Part shown: in pieces, positions 34,520 to 45,752 of the stretch | Layout of the letters: each line of letters starts with the position of its first letter | Position numbering within the stretch: position 1 is the stretch's first letter | Assembly: GCF_000004195.4 (NCBI RefSeq) | Contig: NC_030678.2 | Span: 92,194,404 to 92,258,403, forward strand | DNA: 64,000 nucleotides | Direction: 5' to 3' | Origin: Xenopus tropicalis | Lineage: Eukaryota > Chordata > Amphibia > Anura > Pipidae | Notes under the pieces: generated by a model | Told to the model about the DNA's origin: nothing | What the model saw: the letters and a program-made list of their open reading frames with translations, nothing else | Databases searched by the model: none | Made by a program: the position numbers and the translations under genes

Positions 34520-36049
34520 TCCCAGGACCCACACATTCCAGATAATAGAACACACACCTGTATCTGATATTGGTACTTGTTACAGAATGTATTTTTAGAA
34601 ATGAGGCTTAGGGCTCAGCTCTGTGGGGTTTTGCTTGGCACCTTCTGCTTTACATCATGTTTCTTTGTCAACAAATGGGCTCTTGGCGGCTGGTTGGCAC
34701 AGTGAATATATCTTTTGTTGGGAAAGAGGGATAGCAGCACAGAGGTTCCAAGAAAAGCTACTTGTGCCAGTAGAATAAAACTTGCATGAATCCAAATTTT
34801 TCTGCACCCAAATGTCATTTATCCACTGACTCCAATAAAAGAGGCAACAACATTCATTTTTGGGCACTGGTTGCACACATGGGATCAATGAACCTCTGTG
34901 TCTGGGTTTTCACTGTGGCCCTTTTTCCTCTTGGGCCTCCTTCAGTCCTGGGGTCCATTTCCTCTATTGCTGAGCCTTTACTAGATTGTAATATAACATC
35001 TGAAAATGACAGACCAATTTTCCACAACATTTAAACTACAACAACCTTTCAGTAAAGGGAGATAATGTAACGATTTCTTTAGATTTCTTCAGTCAGGGAT
35101 CTGTTATCTGTTTCAGTAATTGCCAGCAGATTTGGTCCTGCTCATTATTGGGTTCTAAGGCACCTGGAACATATACTATTAAGGTGAAAATGACAGGGTT
35201 TATTAGTATTTCACTACTCACACTTTCACAGTATAAACAAATTGTGTAAATAAATGTTTATACATTTCATACCACTGGAAAACTTTTTAGAAACTCACAC
35301 ATTTCTCACTTCCTTTCTTTATTAAAGTACCTTGAAAACACATATTGGATCAATTTCGACATCAAATAGTATGCCAAATTAAATTTCCAAACTGTGGATG
35401 GCAAAGCTTTACAAAATCGATCACATCCCCATCTTTCAGTATATCTTCTCATCAAATTGCTCTATTTCCCAGGATATGAATCAACATTTTATAACGGGAA
35501 ACACTAGGGAAAATTCCTGAACTTTAAAATAAAAAACTCAAATTCCAAATAATTTCTCATATAAGGGGCTCATGTTGCCCATGAATAATAATATAAAAAT
35601 AACATTCAAGAGTGTTCCATAAGTCATCTCCTTGATTTAATCGCACACTAACCTGTGCTTAAATGTGAGCACGAAAAAACTCCACTGCGCATTGGTTTTC
35701 AGGGTAGGATTCATTAAAACAAATGAGAACAAATGAAGGTATATGCGTGCAATGGTTTGGCCCATTTTTTTTTTTTTTTTTTTAAATACTATTTCAACTT
35801 TTCTTTTTTTTCTTCCTTCACAATTGTATTTGGCAAACAGTGACATCTAGTGGGAAAACAGATAACTGAGCTCATGGCCCAGGTTTCATGAGATTCCCTT
35901 ACTCTTGTATTATACCAGTAGTACTGTAAATATCTTATGTGGCTGACTCCATAATAACGTGATAGAAATATCGAAAGTGACCAGCTTTTGCAAATGGGCC
36001 CAGGGAAGCCATGCTAAATTAAACAACAATTGTCACATAAATACATGTA
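34520..36049. other. Non-coding; poly-T near 35767
   Basis: Frames of 67-82 codons on both strands (34615-35034) overlap each other and lack motifs. No repeat termini were recognised beyond a poly-T run. Confidence 0.45.
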
Positions 36050-36150
36050 CATGATTTAATATCTGGAATACTTGGGACCTGGTGTTTTCCAGATAAAGGG
36101 TCTTTCTGCAACACAGAACTCATACCTAAAAAACTTAAAAAATATTTATA
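36050..36150. repeat. Fragment of CAGGTAT-family MITE
   Basis: ATACTTGGGACCTGGTGTTT followed by CCAGATAAAGGGTCTTTCTG matches the sub-terminal part of the copy at 27364. No intact ends. Confidence 0.5.
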
Positions 36151-36255
36151 TATATATTAAAAAAAACAGGATAGTTTCCCTACTCATGTGGGTATATTGC
36201 AACTATCAGTTACAATGTACTATGTCACATAATTGTGAGGGTGAACACACACATA

Positions 36256-36397
36256 GTAGCAGCTACTTGTCACGGCTACAAAAAAGTGACAATGCTGATC
36301 ATTTACTGATAGTTGTCTCTACATATGTTTTAGCAGAGGCAATTCTCAGTATTGTCTATGACAGGGTATTTTAGTAGCTGTGACAAGTAGCTGCTAC
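36256..36397. mobile_element. Short TIR element GTAGCAGCTACTTGTCAC
   Basis: A 24-bp terminal inverted repeat with one mismatch lies at 36256-36279 and 36374-36397. The element is about 142 bp with no coding capacity. Further AGTAGCTACT repeats follow at the right edge. The family was not recognised. Confidence 0.65.
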
Positions 36398-36419
36398 TAG
36401 TAGCTACTCACTCTAATGA

Positions 36420-37259
36420 AGCTTTAATGCAATCTCAAATCCCTGTAATACAGGTAGAAGTATTAAAAAAAACATTTTTGGCACACATATCCACAGGGAC
36501 TAAGAGAGGCATGGGTCAAGGGAATTGGGCCTGATAGGGGTTAGGAAATGTGCAGCTTGGGTTCCTGTTTTGTTGGTTTATGGGGGAATGTAGTTAGGAC
36601 ATGACTGGTTGGCAGTGTGATTTATGCAACAGGCACAGGAGTGCCTTTACCCAGACAGCTCCCACCATCTCTCCTCTAAGTAGCTTAGTCTGTAGGGGTA
36701 CAGGAGCAGGGTTGGTAGAAGGATTAGGGTTAGATGTAGTGGCTGCTATGGCCAGCTCACTAAGGGTTGGGCTCACGGAGAAAGGAGCAGGGTAGAAGGA
36801 TAAGCTAAGGATTGTGGTCATACTGAACCAGTGATACTCAAATGCTATTCAGCTGTTTAGTGTGCAAGCCAGTTTGTTATATATAGATTATTAGAATAGT
36901 ATCAGCCATGTTGCCATGGTGTACAATATTGTTTATAAAGGGTCATTTGTAGTCCTTCATTATACACAGGGGGGAAACCAGAACTGCTACTTCATCTATA
37001 ATTCCCTAAGTAAAGGTTAACATTTCTCGCTGCAAGGTTATTTGTACACATTGTGAATACCTTCTATTTTCAAAAAGGCTTTTACTTTGTTTAATGTAAT
37101 CTGTGTACGAAAACAGAATACAAAATAATTTTATCATTTATAAAGAATTCTTGGTAAAATGTAAAAGCTTTTCTGTATTATCTTATGTGCTACTGGTAAC
37201 ATTAAAAAGGTGCTTTCAATAAAAAGAAGCCATAATCCTATTAGAAGGTACAATAACCC
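36420..37259. other. Non-coding, no recognised repeat
   Basis: Overlapping frames on both strands near 36594-36821 have no motif. Confidence 0.45.
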
Positions 37260-37262
37260 TTA

Positions 37263-37692
37263 AGGCTAATGTCCCATAGGGAGATAAGTCGCTGCGATTT
37301 TTAAAAAGCGAGTTCCAGTCACAAGTCGTCCATTTGGTCTCTACATAAAGAACAATATGAATCTTCAGTACCAAAACTGACGATACTACTTGAAATCGCT
37401 CTGAATCAATACGAGAGCCTTTTTTGAGCAATCTTACAAAGAAAGCATTGCCCTTCAAAACTAATGGAATCACTTAAAGGAAAACCCATTGGGCGGGAAG
37501 TGGCTGCAATTGTTTGCAAATTTCTCCATTGGAAATGCTTGGAATATTGGAATATGACATGCTGACTTGTGGGAAATAGAATCGCTCCGTTGTTGAAATC
37601 TCTAGTAATCACTTGTTAGGAAAAGACGAGCGACTTGTCGCTGGAACTTGCTTTTTAATTCGCAGCAACTAATCTCCCCGTGGGACATTGCC
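37263..37692. mobile_element. Harbinger-like MITE (TTA target)
   Basis: GGCTAATGTCCCATAGGGAG at the left and CTCCCCGTGGGACATTGCC at the right form inverted termini, with TTA next to each end. Inner repeats (AGCGAGTTCCAG, CTGGAACTTGC) continue the palindrome. Two minus-strand frames (68 and 85 codons) are shadows. Confidence 0.75.
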
Positions 37693-38040
37693 TTATGGGT
37701 CATGGCAAGTGACCTTAAGACCTAGTGCTACAGTCAAATAGGATTTGATCACCCCTGATCCTGACACTTTTTTCCACTGATAAGTTGTCTTCAGACTATC
37801 TGGACTTCTCATATCTGTGTATTTTAATTAGGACAGTTGGTGACTGAAGTACCTTGCATAGACCTAATTAAGACCTAAAAAAAACTGCAACTTGAACATT
37901 GTGCCCTTTGTACATTGCCCACTTGAATCTGCTCATCAGCCGCTTTAGTAACAACTATTTGATTTCTTAAACTGACACACTCACAAAGGATCATACAAAT
38001 CATTAAAAAAGTATTAGTTGTTGCTTGCATTAATTCAGCA
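37693..38040. other. Non-coding, no recognised repeat
   Basis: No supported feature. Confidence 0.45.
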
Positions 38041-38425
38041 TTAAAAGGGAATTATTCACATCCAAACCAAATACTTCAAAATAGCTCAGTGTGACCTTTT
38101 AAAGTGCTTTTACAATTTAAAATATATCTAAACTATATATACCTTATTAGTGTTTTTACACTGCTAATATCATGTATTTACAACAGGAGCGCCCCCTGCT
38201 GTCCTGGTTGGCCAGCCCCCAGAAGGTTAAGTTAATGATGCACGAACACCTCCTGATGCTTCTCTGCTCAGTCACAAAACTCATTGTGACAGGAGTGATA
38301 GAACCAAGCAGAGAAGCCTGCGTCAGGAGTCACGTCATGCATCAGTAACCAGGGACTAGAGCACTTTAAATCTACATAAGACACATTTAGTGGTGATGAT
38401 AGTGCCACTCCAAATAATCATTAAT
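38041..38425. mobile_element. Probable T2-type element, right end unclear
   Basis: It starts TTAAAAGGGAATTATTCACA, like T2 termini. The interior includes an inverted pair of CTCCTGATGCTTCTCTGC and GCAGAGAAGCCTGCGTCAG type. The closing TTAA was not found. Confidence 0.45.
38189..38202 (-). promoter_or_regulatory. CTCF-like motif
   Basis: The minus strand reads ACAGCAGGGGGCGC, fitting the degenerate CTCF core CCASYAGRKGGCRS at all but the first position. It lies inside a probable MITE. Confidence 0.35.
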
Positions 38426-38625
38426 ATATTTATTTTTTCTAAGAGGCGACTGTATACTTTACATTTGCTTCATTTCCAAAAGCACATAAGCAGGGGTGAA
38501 AATGATGATGAGTTGTGAAGAAGATCGTGACAGAGCCCTGGACTGTCTGAGGATCAATATTTGGAGGGAGAATTCCTGATATGTACACCATAGAGCATAG
38601 GCATACTCATAACCTAATATGAGAT

Positions 38626-38645
38626 ATAATATATATATATATATA
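38626..38645. repeat. (AT)n microsatellite
   Basis: About 20 bp of alternating AT. Confidence 0.9.
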
Positions 38646-38859
38646 ACTTCTGCATAGGTAACATTGGCATTTTTACTTCTTCATTACTCTGCTTTAGTAG
38701 TAACAACAGCAAAATTTCAGAAGCAAAGAAGAGGATTGCAATATGTAGTAATGGAAAATGATGAGTCTAGACATCTATGTGTCAGCCCTGTGTTCTCATT
38801 AGTGGGGAGGAGGGTAATTCAGCATAATCCCAAAACTGCTAAGGGTTTGTAGAAGAGAT

Positions 38860-39840
38860 TTGGCTCGTTGCAATGCTACCGACCTCTTCAGATCATGTCG
38901 AATTACCTAGTAAATCACTTTCAACTGCCATTGTTATTAACAAAAGCTCAGTTCAAAGAGAGCAGAAGCCTTAACAAATCTCTGAGCATCGCAACCTATT
39001 GATCCTTCCCTTGGATTAGTAATTGGGCAACAATAGACAGTAAGATCTGGGGAGTGGATGTTTGACTTTGCTTACACAGTAAGACAACGTCTCTCTCTCA
39101 TTTTGCAGTGACACGTTTTTCTTAAGTAAAAAAAAAAAAAAAGGAGACTATAGGTTCTATTAAAAAAACTTGGCATGAGTGGAATACAGCAAAAGAGAGA
39201 TGTTAGCACTTCATCAAATAATAGTTCTTTTCAAACAGGAATGGCATGATACAGATGAGAAAAAAAGGAGTATGTTCTGATGTTTTTGAAAGCTGAGAAA
39301 AGAATATCCTCCTTTATCTACAATTTAAACAGCGGAGTATAAATATTAGCATTAGCTTTGCAATACTAAAGAATGACTGCTGAGGCAAATTCAGTAAAAA
39401 AAAACCTGATGTTTGGAGATTTGGAGACTGGCTGCCGATTCACGGCTTTGTTAGGTTAAAACGTGGCTCCAAAAACTTTTTCAGCAAACAAGTTTTTTTT
39501 TCTTTGATGGAAGAAAGAAGTATGACTGATCCTAAATTGCTTAATACTTAAAACATTACATTTGGCTTTCCGCCACTGCCATATATGTGAGAGTAAAAAA
39601 GTACATAAAGAGTAAATTATATGACATAAATATTTGGTCTCCAGCATTTGTACAGTTACACATAATAAATTTGCCCTCTTTAATTGGGAGCGTACAAATG
39701 TATCTTTTGGTTTACATCACTTTGATTAACAAGCCTTTAGAGTTCTTACAAATTTTACATGGAAGTGACTGAAAATAAAAATGAAAATTGTAGCATTTCC
39801 ACAGTCCGTCTATCTAGCTGTAATCCTCCTAGTGTACTAT
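38860..39840. promoter_or_regulatory. Candidate conserved non-coding block
   Basis: This is a compositionally complex, repeat-free stretch with transcription-factor-like words: a facing pair of Sox-type sites in CATTGTTATTAACAAAAG (38929-38946), GGATTA (39013-39018), AACAATAG (39029-39036) and homeodomain-type TTTAATTGGG near 39680. Stop codons exclude an exon. Whether it is conserved cannot be judged without alignment. Confidence 0.25.
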
Positions 39841-40170
39841 ACAAAGAATATATAAAATATGTTATTATTGGAGCTATTGCATGGGATGTTTTGCTTCAGA
39901 GTGCTTTCTGCAATTTAGAACACATTTAAACACTTATCAATATCAATAGCTAGAATTATGGCTGGTTGGTTGGTCTATATGTTACTGGGCATTGTCTTAC
40001 TATTAAAGAGGAATGCCTAATCAGGCAAGAAGGAATAATCATTTATATGACCCTGCATTAAGCTGTAGGGAATGTTACTGACAGATTTTAGAGCATTCTT
40101 AATGCAGGCATGGGAACCTGTTATCCAGAATGCTCAGGACCTGTAGTTTTCTTTCCCCCATGCTGGTAAA
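39841..40170. other. Non-coding; CAGGTAT-family scrap near 40110
   Basis: GGGAACCTGTTATCCAGAAT followed by GCTCAGGACC matches a terminus of the MITE family at 27364 and is cut by the element that follows. Confidence 0.45.
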
Positions 40171-40431
40171 TAGCAATGAGCACATTTTTTTGCTAGACAT
40201 GGATTAACTGCAAAATTCTGCATTTCGCCATTGGCAAATTTTTTCGCGAAACACGAGTGAGGAAAAAATCACTGTCTGGTCAAAAAAAAGTGGCGGTTGT
40301 GTCAAAAAAAAGTCACGGTGGTGTCAAAAAATTAATGCAGTAGAAGCGCAAATTTTCCCGTTTTGTGAATTTTTCAGCAGTTTCGCAAATTTTTCGGCAA
40401 AGCAAAAACAAAAAAGATTTACTCATCACTA
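40171..40431. mobile_element. hAT-like MITE, TAGTGATGAGCG family, perfect TSD
   Basis: TAGCAATGAGCACATTTTTT at the left and GATTTACTCATCACTA at the right. A perfect 8-bp duplication CTGGTAAA lies at 40163-40170 and 40432-40439. The internal GTCAAAAAAAAGT array is short. Confidence 0.9.
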
Positions 40432-40455
40432 CTGGTAAACTGTAAATTGAATGCA

Positions 40456-40651
40456 TGAATGGTCGTGGTTGCAACAAATACGTTGCTGTTACATCAATGA
40501 GTTGCCGTTGTGTCAAAGAAGTTATGCAGTTGCCACGTTTCCCAAATTTTTTCCCGTTTTGCCAATTTTTTAGCAGTTTTGCCAATTTTTTCGGTATAGA
40601 GAAAAGGCACAGATTCACTCATCACTACTAGAAAACTGTAAATTGACTGCA
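40456..40651. repeat. Tandem duplication of MITE right half plus flank
   Basis: A second right terminus, GATTCACTCATCACTA, ends at 40627 and is followed by CTAGAAAACTGTAAATTGAC, a copy of the flank after the first element at 40432 (21 of 24 match, 196-bp period). It therefore arose by duplication and not by a second insertion. Confidence 0.75.
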
Positions 40652-40940
40652 ACTGAGTTTCCGCATAAATCGACAGGAACAAAGTTACTCTATATGTACC
40701 AGCAAAAATGTTTGTAATGCTTGCAGTCTGCAGATATTTCTAAATTCTTAAGATACAATTGTTTTTAATTGTTTATATTTTTGTTGTCAAATTTTACATA
40801 CTTTTTACCCAGTGCTGATCCTGGGGCTGCTGCCAACTATATGTGCACTTCATTCCAAATCTGCACAGTTGTACCAAATATATTTTAAAGTGTGTCTGCC
40901 ATCATTCTGTTTTTAGGTGCAATGTATTTAATAATACTTA
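40652..40940. other. Non-coding, no recognised repeat
   Basis: No supported feature. Confidence 0.45.
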
Positions 40941-41323
40941 TTAAAGGGGTGGTCTACCTTTAAGCTAACTTTTAGTATTTTATGGAATGCCCTATTGTAA
41001 GAAACTTTTCAACTAGTCTTCATTCTGTGAGGCTACAGTGTTATTGTTATTGTTACATTTAGGAACTTTCTTTTCTATTCAGTCATTCTCCTATTCAAAT
41101 ACCAGTCTCTCATCCAAATCACTCCCTGGTTGCTAAGGTAACTTGCACCCTAGCAACCAAATCACAGCTGAAACTCCAGACTGGAGAGCTCCTGAACTTC
41201 AAACTAAATAATTAAAAAACTACAAATAATAAAAAATGAAGACCTGAAGAACTGCAAATCGTCTCAGAATATGACTCTCTACATTATACTAAAAGTTGAC
41301 ACAAAGGTGAGCAACCCCTTTAA
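40941..41323. mobile_element. T2-type MITE (TTAAAGGGGTGGTC)
   Basis: TTAAAGGGGTGGTCTACCTT at the left and AAAGGTGAGCAACCCCTTTAA at the right, TTAA target. The interior contains CTGGTTGCTAAGGTAACTTG and its partial inverse. Confidence 0.85.
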
Positions 41324-41458
41324 CTCAGCCCAACAAGCTTGTCACAATGTATTTAACATGATTATGGGGTATACCTACCAACTTACATCTGTTAGACTTA
41401 AATATGGGGAGACCTTATTTTCCACTCATCATCATTTTGTCAGCATGTCTAGGTAATT

Positions 41459-41930
41459 ATTTCTTGGTATTTACATAGTGCCAACACATTTCTCAAACAC
41501 TTTACAGAGATTATACATCATTCACATCAGTCCCTGCCCCAGGGGAGCTTAGAATTTAAGGTCCCTAACAAATTTACACACACACACTATGGTCAATTTT
41601 ATCAGGAGCTACTTAGGGCTCTGGCACACGGGGAGATTAGTCGCCCGCGACAAAACTCCCTGTTCGCGGGTGGCTAATCTCCCCGAGTTGCCTTCCCCTG
41701 CCATCCCACCGGCGAAAATGTAAGTCGCCGGTGGGATGGCACACGCGGCGGCGCGATTTCGCGCAAATCGCCGAAGTTGCCTTGCGAGGCTTTTTCGCCA
41801 ATTTGCGCGAAATCGCATAACTGCCTGTATGTTTGAAACATACAGACTCCTTCCAAATAATACCCTGGCTGAAATCAAGCTCAGTGCTGCAAGGCAAGCA
41901 GTGCTACCCACTGAGCCACGGTGCAGCCTA
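41459..41930 (-). mobile_element. tRNA-headed SINE-like repeat, interrupted
   Basis: On the minus strand the head (41928 down to 41901) reads GTGGCTCAGTGGGTAGCAC, an A-box-like tRNA-derived promoter. The B box is eroded. The distal part contains CAGTCCCTGCCCCAGGGGAG followed by CTTAGAATTTAAG (plus strand, 41528-41560), the same box as near 8530 and 54395. A Harbinger-like MITE sits at 41616-41820. It is too degenerate to be a tRNA gene. Confidence 0.55.
41616..41820. mobile_element. Harbinger-like MITE, CpG-rich, right end rearranged
   Basis: GGGCTCTGGCACACGGGGAG after TTA, then ATTAGTCGCCCGCGAC and the palindromic CCATCCCACCGGCG...CGCCGGTGGGATGG core. The expected right terminus (TGTGCCAGAGCCC) is missing; an inverted repeat of the GCGATTTCGCGCAAATCGCC block takes its place. 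Frames of 60-100 codons on both strands come from this palindrome. Confidence 0.75.
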
Positions 41931-44244
41931 AAATTGGATTTTATATCATGTATTGTTGCCAGTGTTATGACCTCTATACCCTATGTCATTTAAATTTTAG
42001 TAGATAAAGATGTCCACAGTGGTAGTCTTTTTCGTACTTCCTAATACACAACAACATATACAACCCTTGCTCTCTCTATTCACTCTTCTGCAGCCATAGA
42101 AAACAGCATTATAATTGCAGCACAGCATGTTATCACACACAGTATATGGCACCACCAAACTTCTTTAATCTCAATGACAGCATAGGGCACTGGAATAAAG
42201 CTGCTTTATATAATAACATTGGAACTACCATAAAAATAATAATTTTTATGAAAACCCATGTTTCAAATGTGGAAAAAATTGTTCTGCAGTTAAAACTGTA
42301 TTAGGTTACATTTCCTTAAATGTATGTGTGTGTGTTTTTTTTTTGCTGGCAAAAATGAGCTTCTTGGCAGTATTGTATTCTGGTGTAACCATATATCTTT
42401 AGACCAGAAGTTCCAAGGCTGTTTGCATATTCGCTGTGTCCCAGAGAATGTATTTTAGTATAAGATCTTTAGTGAATTTCAATCTTTTGTTCTGGATACA
42501 CTTATCAGGGAGGGTGTGACATAGTACATGTGTGAGATGCAGGCAGCGGCATCTTGTTCTATTCTTGTTCTATTTTGTGGATCTAACACTCATACATTTT
42601 ATGTCTACAGTGCATTCAATGTACATTCAGATGCACCACAAACACAGCGTAAACTTTACTTTACTAAATAAGTCCCCAGGCTCTAGACCTTAAACCTCTA
42701 TAACTGAATCTCATTCAGATGCATTCAACTTAAATTTCTGCAACTAGCAAGTCAATAAAAGAAAAACATAGAACAGAATAAAAAAAGAACATCATGAACA
42801 ATTGTTTCTCTTTGCTTTTGTCTTTAAGACAATGCAGAGAAGAACTCTTCTTCAATTTTTGTATCTTATTTAAAATTATTTTTTGTGGTTTAATAATTGT
42901 AAATTTAATAAAGATGTTGGAAAAAATATTCTCTATGTGCCTCAACTGGAAGAGAAAATGGAACTGTGCCTCTAATTCTAGCTTTATTGTTCACCAATAA
43001 CATTTAACAGAGACATTTGTAGGAACCTACAAAATATTATGCTTCGTTTTTTACAAGCATTTAATTGTTCTATATATTTACATGGCTCTGACCAAAAGAG
43101 TTAGTTTCAGTGAGAAAGAAAAGTTAGATCAGACAAAATAATGTTTATAGGCTTTTTGCTACATTAGTGGAAACACAGGGCCTTGTGAAGTTCAACTAGT
43201 TAAACTGGTTCCAGACTTAAATGGAACTAGTTGGGATACAAACAGAACAGCTATATATTATTACTGGCCAATGGTACTTATGAGATTTGGCAGTCAGAGA
43301 AGCAGCTTAGTCAACGAAAATAGCAATAAAAGCAGTTCATACCAGCCCAGAGCCAAATCAAGGGTCATGTGTCCTAACTGTCAGTCACTGCTGTGGCACC
43401 TATACAGCACAGTATTTAAATAACAAATGACTGCAATAATACTACAAATGTATCTGCATTAGTGTAAATATGACCTTGGATTTTAGTATTTTGCTACAGT
43501 TTCATCTCTGCACAAATACGCATCATCCCTTCTGAGTTCTTGGAATCGTTTTGAACAAACTATGGTCTGAATTTTATTTTACACTTTTACTTTTTCCTGT
43601 ATAAACTGATGAAAAATCGAACTTTGGAAGTTTAGCTATGTTTTTCTATGCTGAAATGAATTAACATATTTTTCACATAAAACATATTGCTTGCTTCATT
43701 CGAATGCTGTCCAAATGTGTAAAACTGAGGTCTTACAAGTCACATAGGGACTTTGTCTTCTTTTACATTTAGGGGGAGTCTGAGGACCGGCAGTGTATTT
43801 AGAGAAGCTGGAAGCACATGTAATATGAAGGTTTAATGACAGTGAACATACAGAAGAGATCCGTTCAACCATTCCTCACATCTAAAGTTCAGAGGGGATG
43901 AACTCTTCTGCACCATATGGAAACTATAACATTGTATCTGCTGTACAGTTAGCTTAATTAACAGTAATTTTGTATTTGTGATTATCTCAGCCTGAGAGCA
44001 AGTGTTAATATTCCTTTTTAGCCCCCATGAAAACAGCATGGGTGGAGTGTAAGTACACCCTTCTGGAAATGTAGGCACTTGTAAGTCATGATTCCACAGC
44101 CTATCGTGACTGTAGTGCGCGCTTGGGCCTAGTGTTTTACTTCCATATATACCATATAAGTAAATATCAATTAGAAGAAGCACTGAAAACTGTTCAACAT
44201 TTTCCTTCTTTATCAAAAAAGAATTATAACAAGTATACACTATG
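41931..44244. other. Non-coding, mostly unique
   Basis: The longest minus-strand frame (135 codons, 43833-44240) has no known motif or coding signature. No TIR pair was recognised. Confidence 0.45.
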
Positions 44245-44760
44245 GGGGGGGGTTGTAATAAAAATTACAAGCGCTGTGTAAAATGGCGTCTTTGCGAATG
44301 TTTAGTGCTGCTCACAATGTAATACTGTTCACTAAACATTTATTAAATTGCAAATGTTTAACACCTGCTTGAAGATGGCGTAAATCAGGGATCCCCAACC
44401 TTTCTTACTCGTGAGCCACAGTCAAATGTAAAAAGACTTAGGGAGCAACACAAGCATCATAAAAGTTCATGGAGGTGCCAAATAAGAGCTAAGATTGGCT
44501 ATTAGATAGCCTCTATGCACACTATAAGCTTACAGGGGCTTTATTTGGTAGTAAATCTTGTTTTTATTCAACAAAAACTTGCCACTTAGTCAGGAATTCA
44601 AAAATAACTACCTGGTTTGGGGGCACTGAGAGCAACATCCAAGGGGTTGGTGAGCAACATGTTGCTCGCGAGCCACTGGTTGGAGACCACTGGCGTAAAT
44701 CATTGCGAAAATGGGTTAAGAAGCTTTATTAAATACACTTGCGCAAAAAAAATTGTCAAA
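44245..44760 (+). repeat. Older repeat interrupted by a hAT insertion
   Basis: The unit begins GGGGGGGTTGTAATAAAAAT and includes ACAAGCGCTGTGTAAAATGG and two GCAAATGTTTA-like words. It continues after the hAT with CATTGCGAAAATGGG. A reverse-strand copy lies at 31945-32140. Confidence 0.6.
44386..44692. mobile_element. hAT element, CAGGGATCCCC family, intact ends
   Basis: CAGGGATCCCCAACC at the left and GGTTGGAGACCACTG at the right. A perfect 8-bp duplication GCGTAAAT lies at 44378-44385 and 44693-44700. Same family as 31439. Confidence 0.92.
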
Positions 44761-45301
44761 AAATTACAAACCTACTGTTGCAAGACACGCAAAGGGTTTG
44801 GAAATAGTATTTTTCTGTTGACCAAATTTTGTCCCATAGTGACCATTTTTTCTGTTAGTGAGATATATTACATTCCCCCATATATTCCGTACATGTCTTA
44901 CTGGCTATGATTTACCTTAAACTAAAGTTCTATTGTTCCATGTCTGATTCCCACAATTTCTTTTATTCAAGCCCCCCCACTTGTCTGTCAAATAATTCAG
45001 CATGGAGAATATGTGAAGGAACCAAGGAATTTTACTTATTATCATTTTTGGTGTTACCCCATAGAAGTTTGCATATATCCGGTACCAATTACATGTATGA
45101 TTTAAGTGCATGAAGTCCCTCTGTCTGTCTGGAACTCACTCTTCACCTATGTGGCGTAGGGTGATAGGTGCACTATTTTTTACACTGTGCAGTTGTTTTT
45201 TCCAGAATTCCAGTGTCAGTGTGGGTGAGTGTTAAACTGTATGTTTCTGTGAATAACATTAACATATGGGGAGTAAGGATGGCATCCCAATGCGAGTGGC
45301 C
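44761..45301. other. Non-coding, no recognised repeat
   Basis: No supported feature. Confidence 0.45.
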
Positions 45302-45752
45302 TTAAAGGAGAAGGTTTTTAACTGCCAATAGATTAGCCACAAAAATGCAAGATAAAATACTTTATTTATTCTGCACAATGCTTTAGGGCTCTGGCACACA
45401 GGGAGATTAGTCGCCCGCGACAAATCTCCCTTTTCGCTGGTGACTAATCTCCCCGAATTGCCATCCCACCGTCGAAAATGTAAATCGCCGGTGGGATGGC
45501 ATACGCGGCGCCGCGATTTCAACGAAATCTCGGAAGTTGCCTTGAGAGGAATGGCCGACTAATCTCCCCATGTGCCAGAGCCCTTACCATTCCTGAGTAG
45601 TCTTATAACAAAGAACGTGTACACAAAAGAAGAAAAAAAACCCTGTGTTTCTTTTGATAGAGGACAGTTTTTCTGTAAGTGCTTATGGCTGTATTTACAT
45701 AGACCTTTCTGATAAAGCTTACTTAGTTTTTACCTTTCCTTCTCCTTTATTA
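45302..45752. mobile_element. T2-type MITE carrying a Harbinger-like insertion
   Basis: TTAAAGGAGAAGG at the left and CCTTTCCTTCTCCTTTATTAA at the right, in reverse orientation to the copy at 7303. It is interrupted at 45386-45583. Confidence 0.85.
45386..45583. mobile_element. Harbinger-like MITE nested in T2
   Basis: GGGCTCTGGCACACAGGGAG at the left and CATGTGCCAGAGCCC at the right, flanked by TTA (45383-45385 and 45584-45586). At 198 bp it is the most complete copy of this family here. Confidence 0.92.

Noticed and set aside
41616..41820. CpG island-like cluster
   Set aside because: The CpGs belong to a palindromic MITE, the same sequence as at 45386, and not to a promoter.
41901..41928. 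tRNA gene on the minus strand
   Set aside because: Only an A-box-like head is present. No cloverleaf or intact B box; it fits a SINE head.
43833..44240. 135-codon minus-strand frame
   Set aside because: No recognised motif, signal peptide or splice context. The length is plausible by chance in 64 kb of AT-rich DNA.
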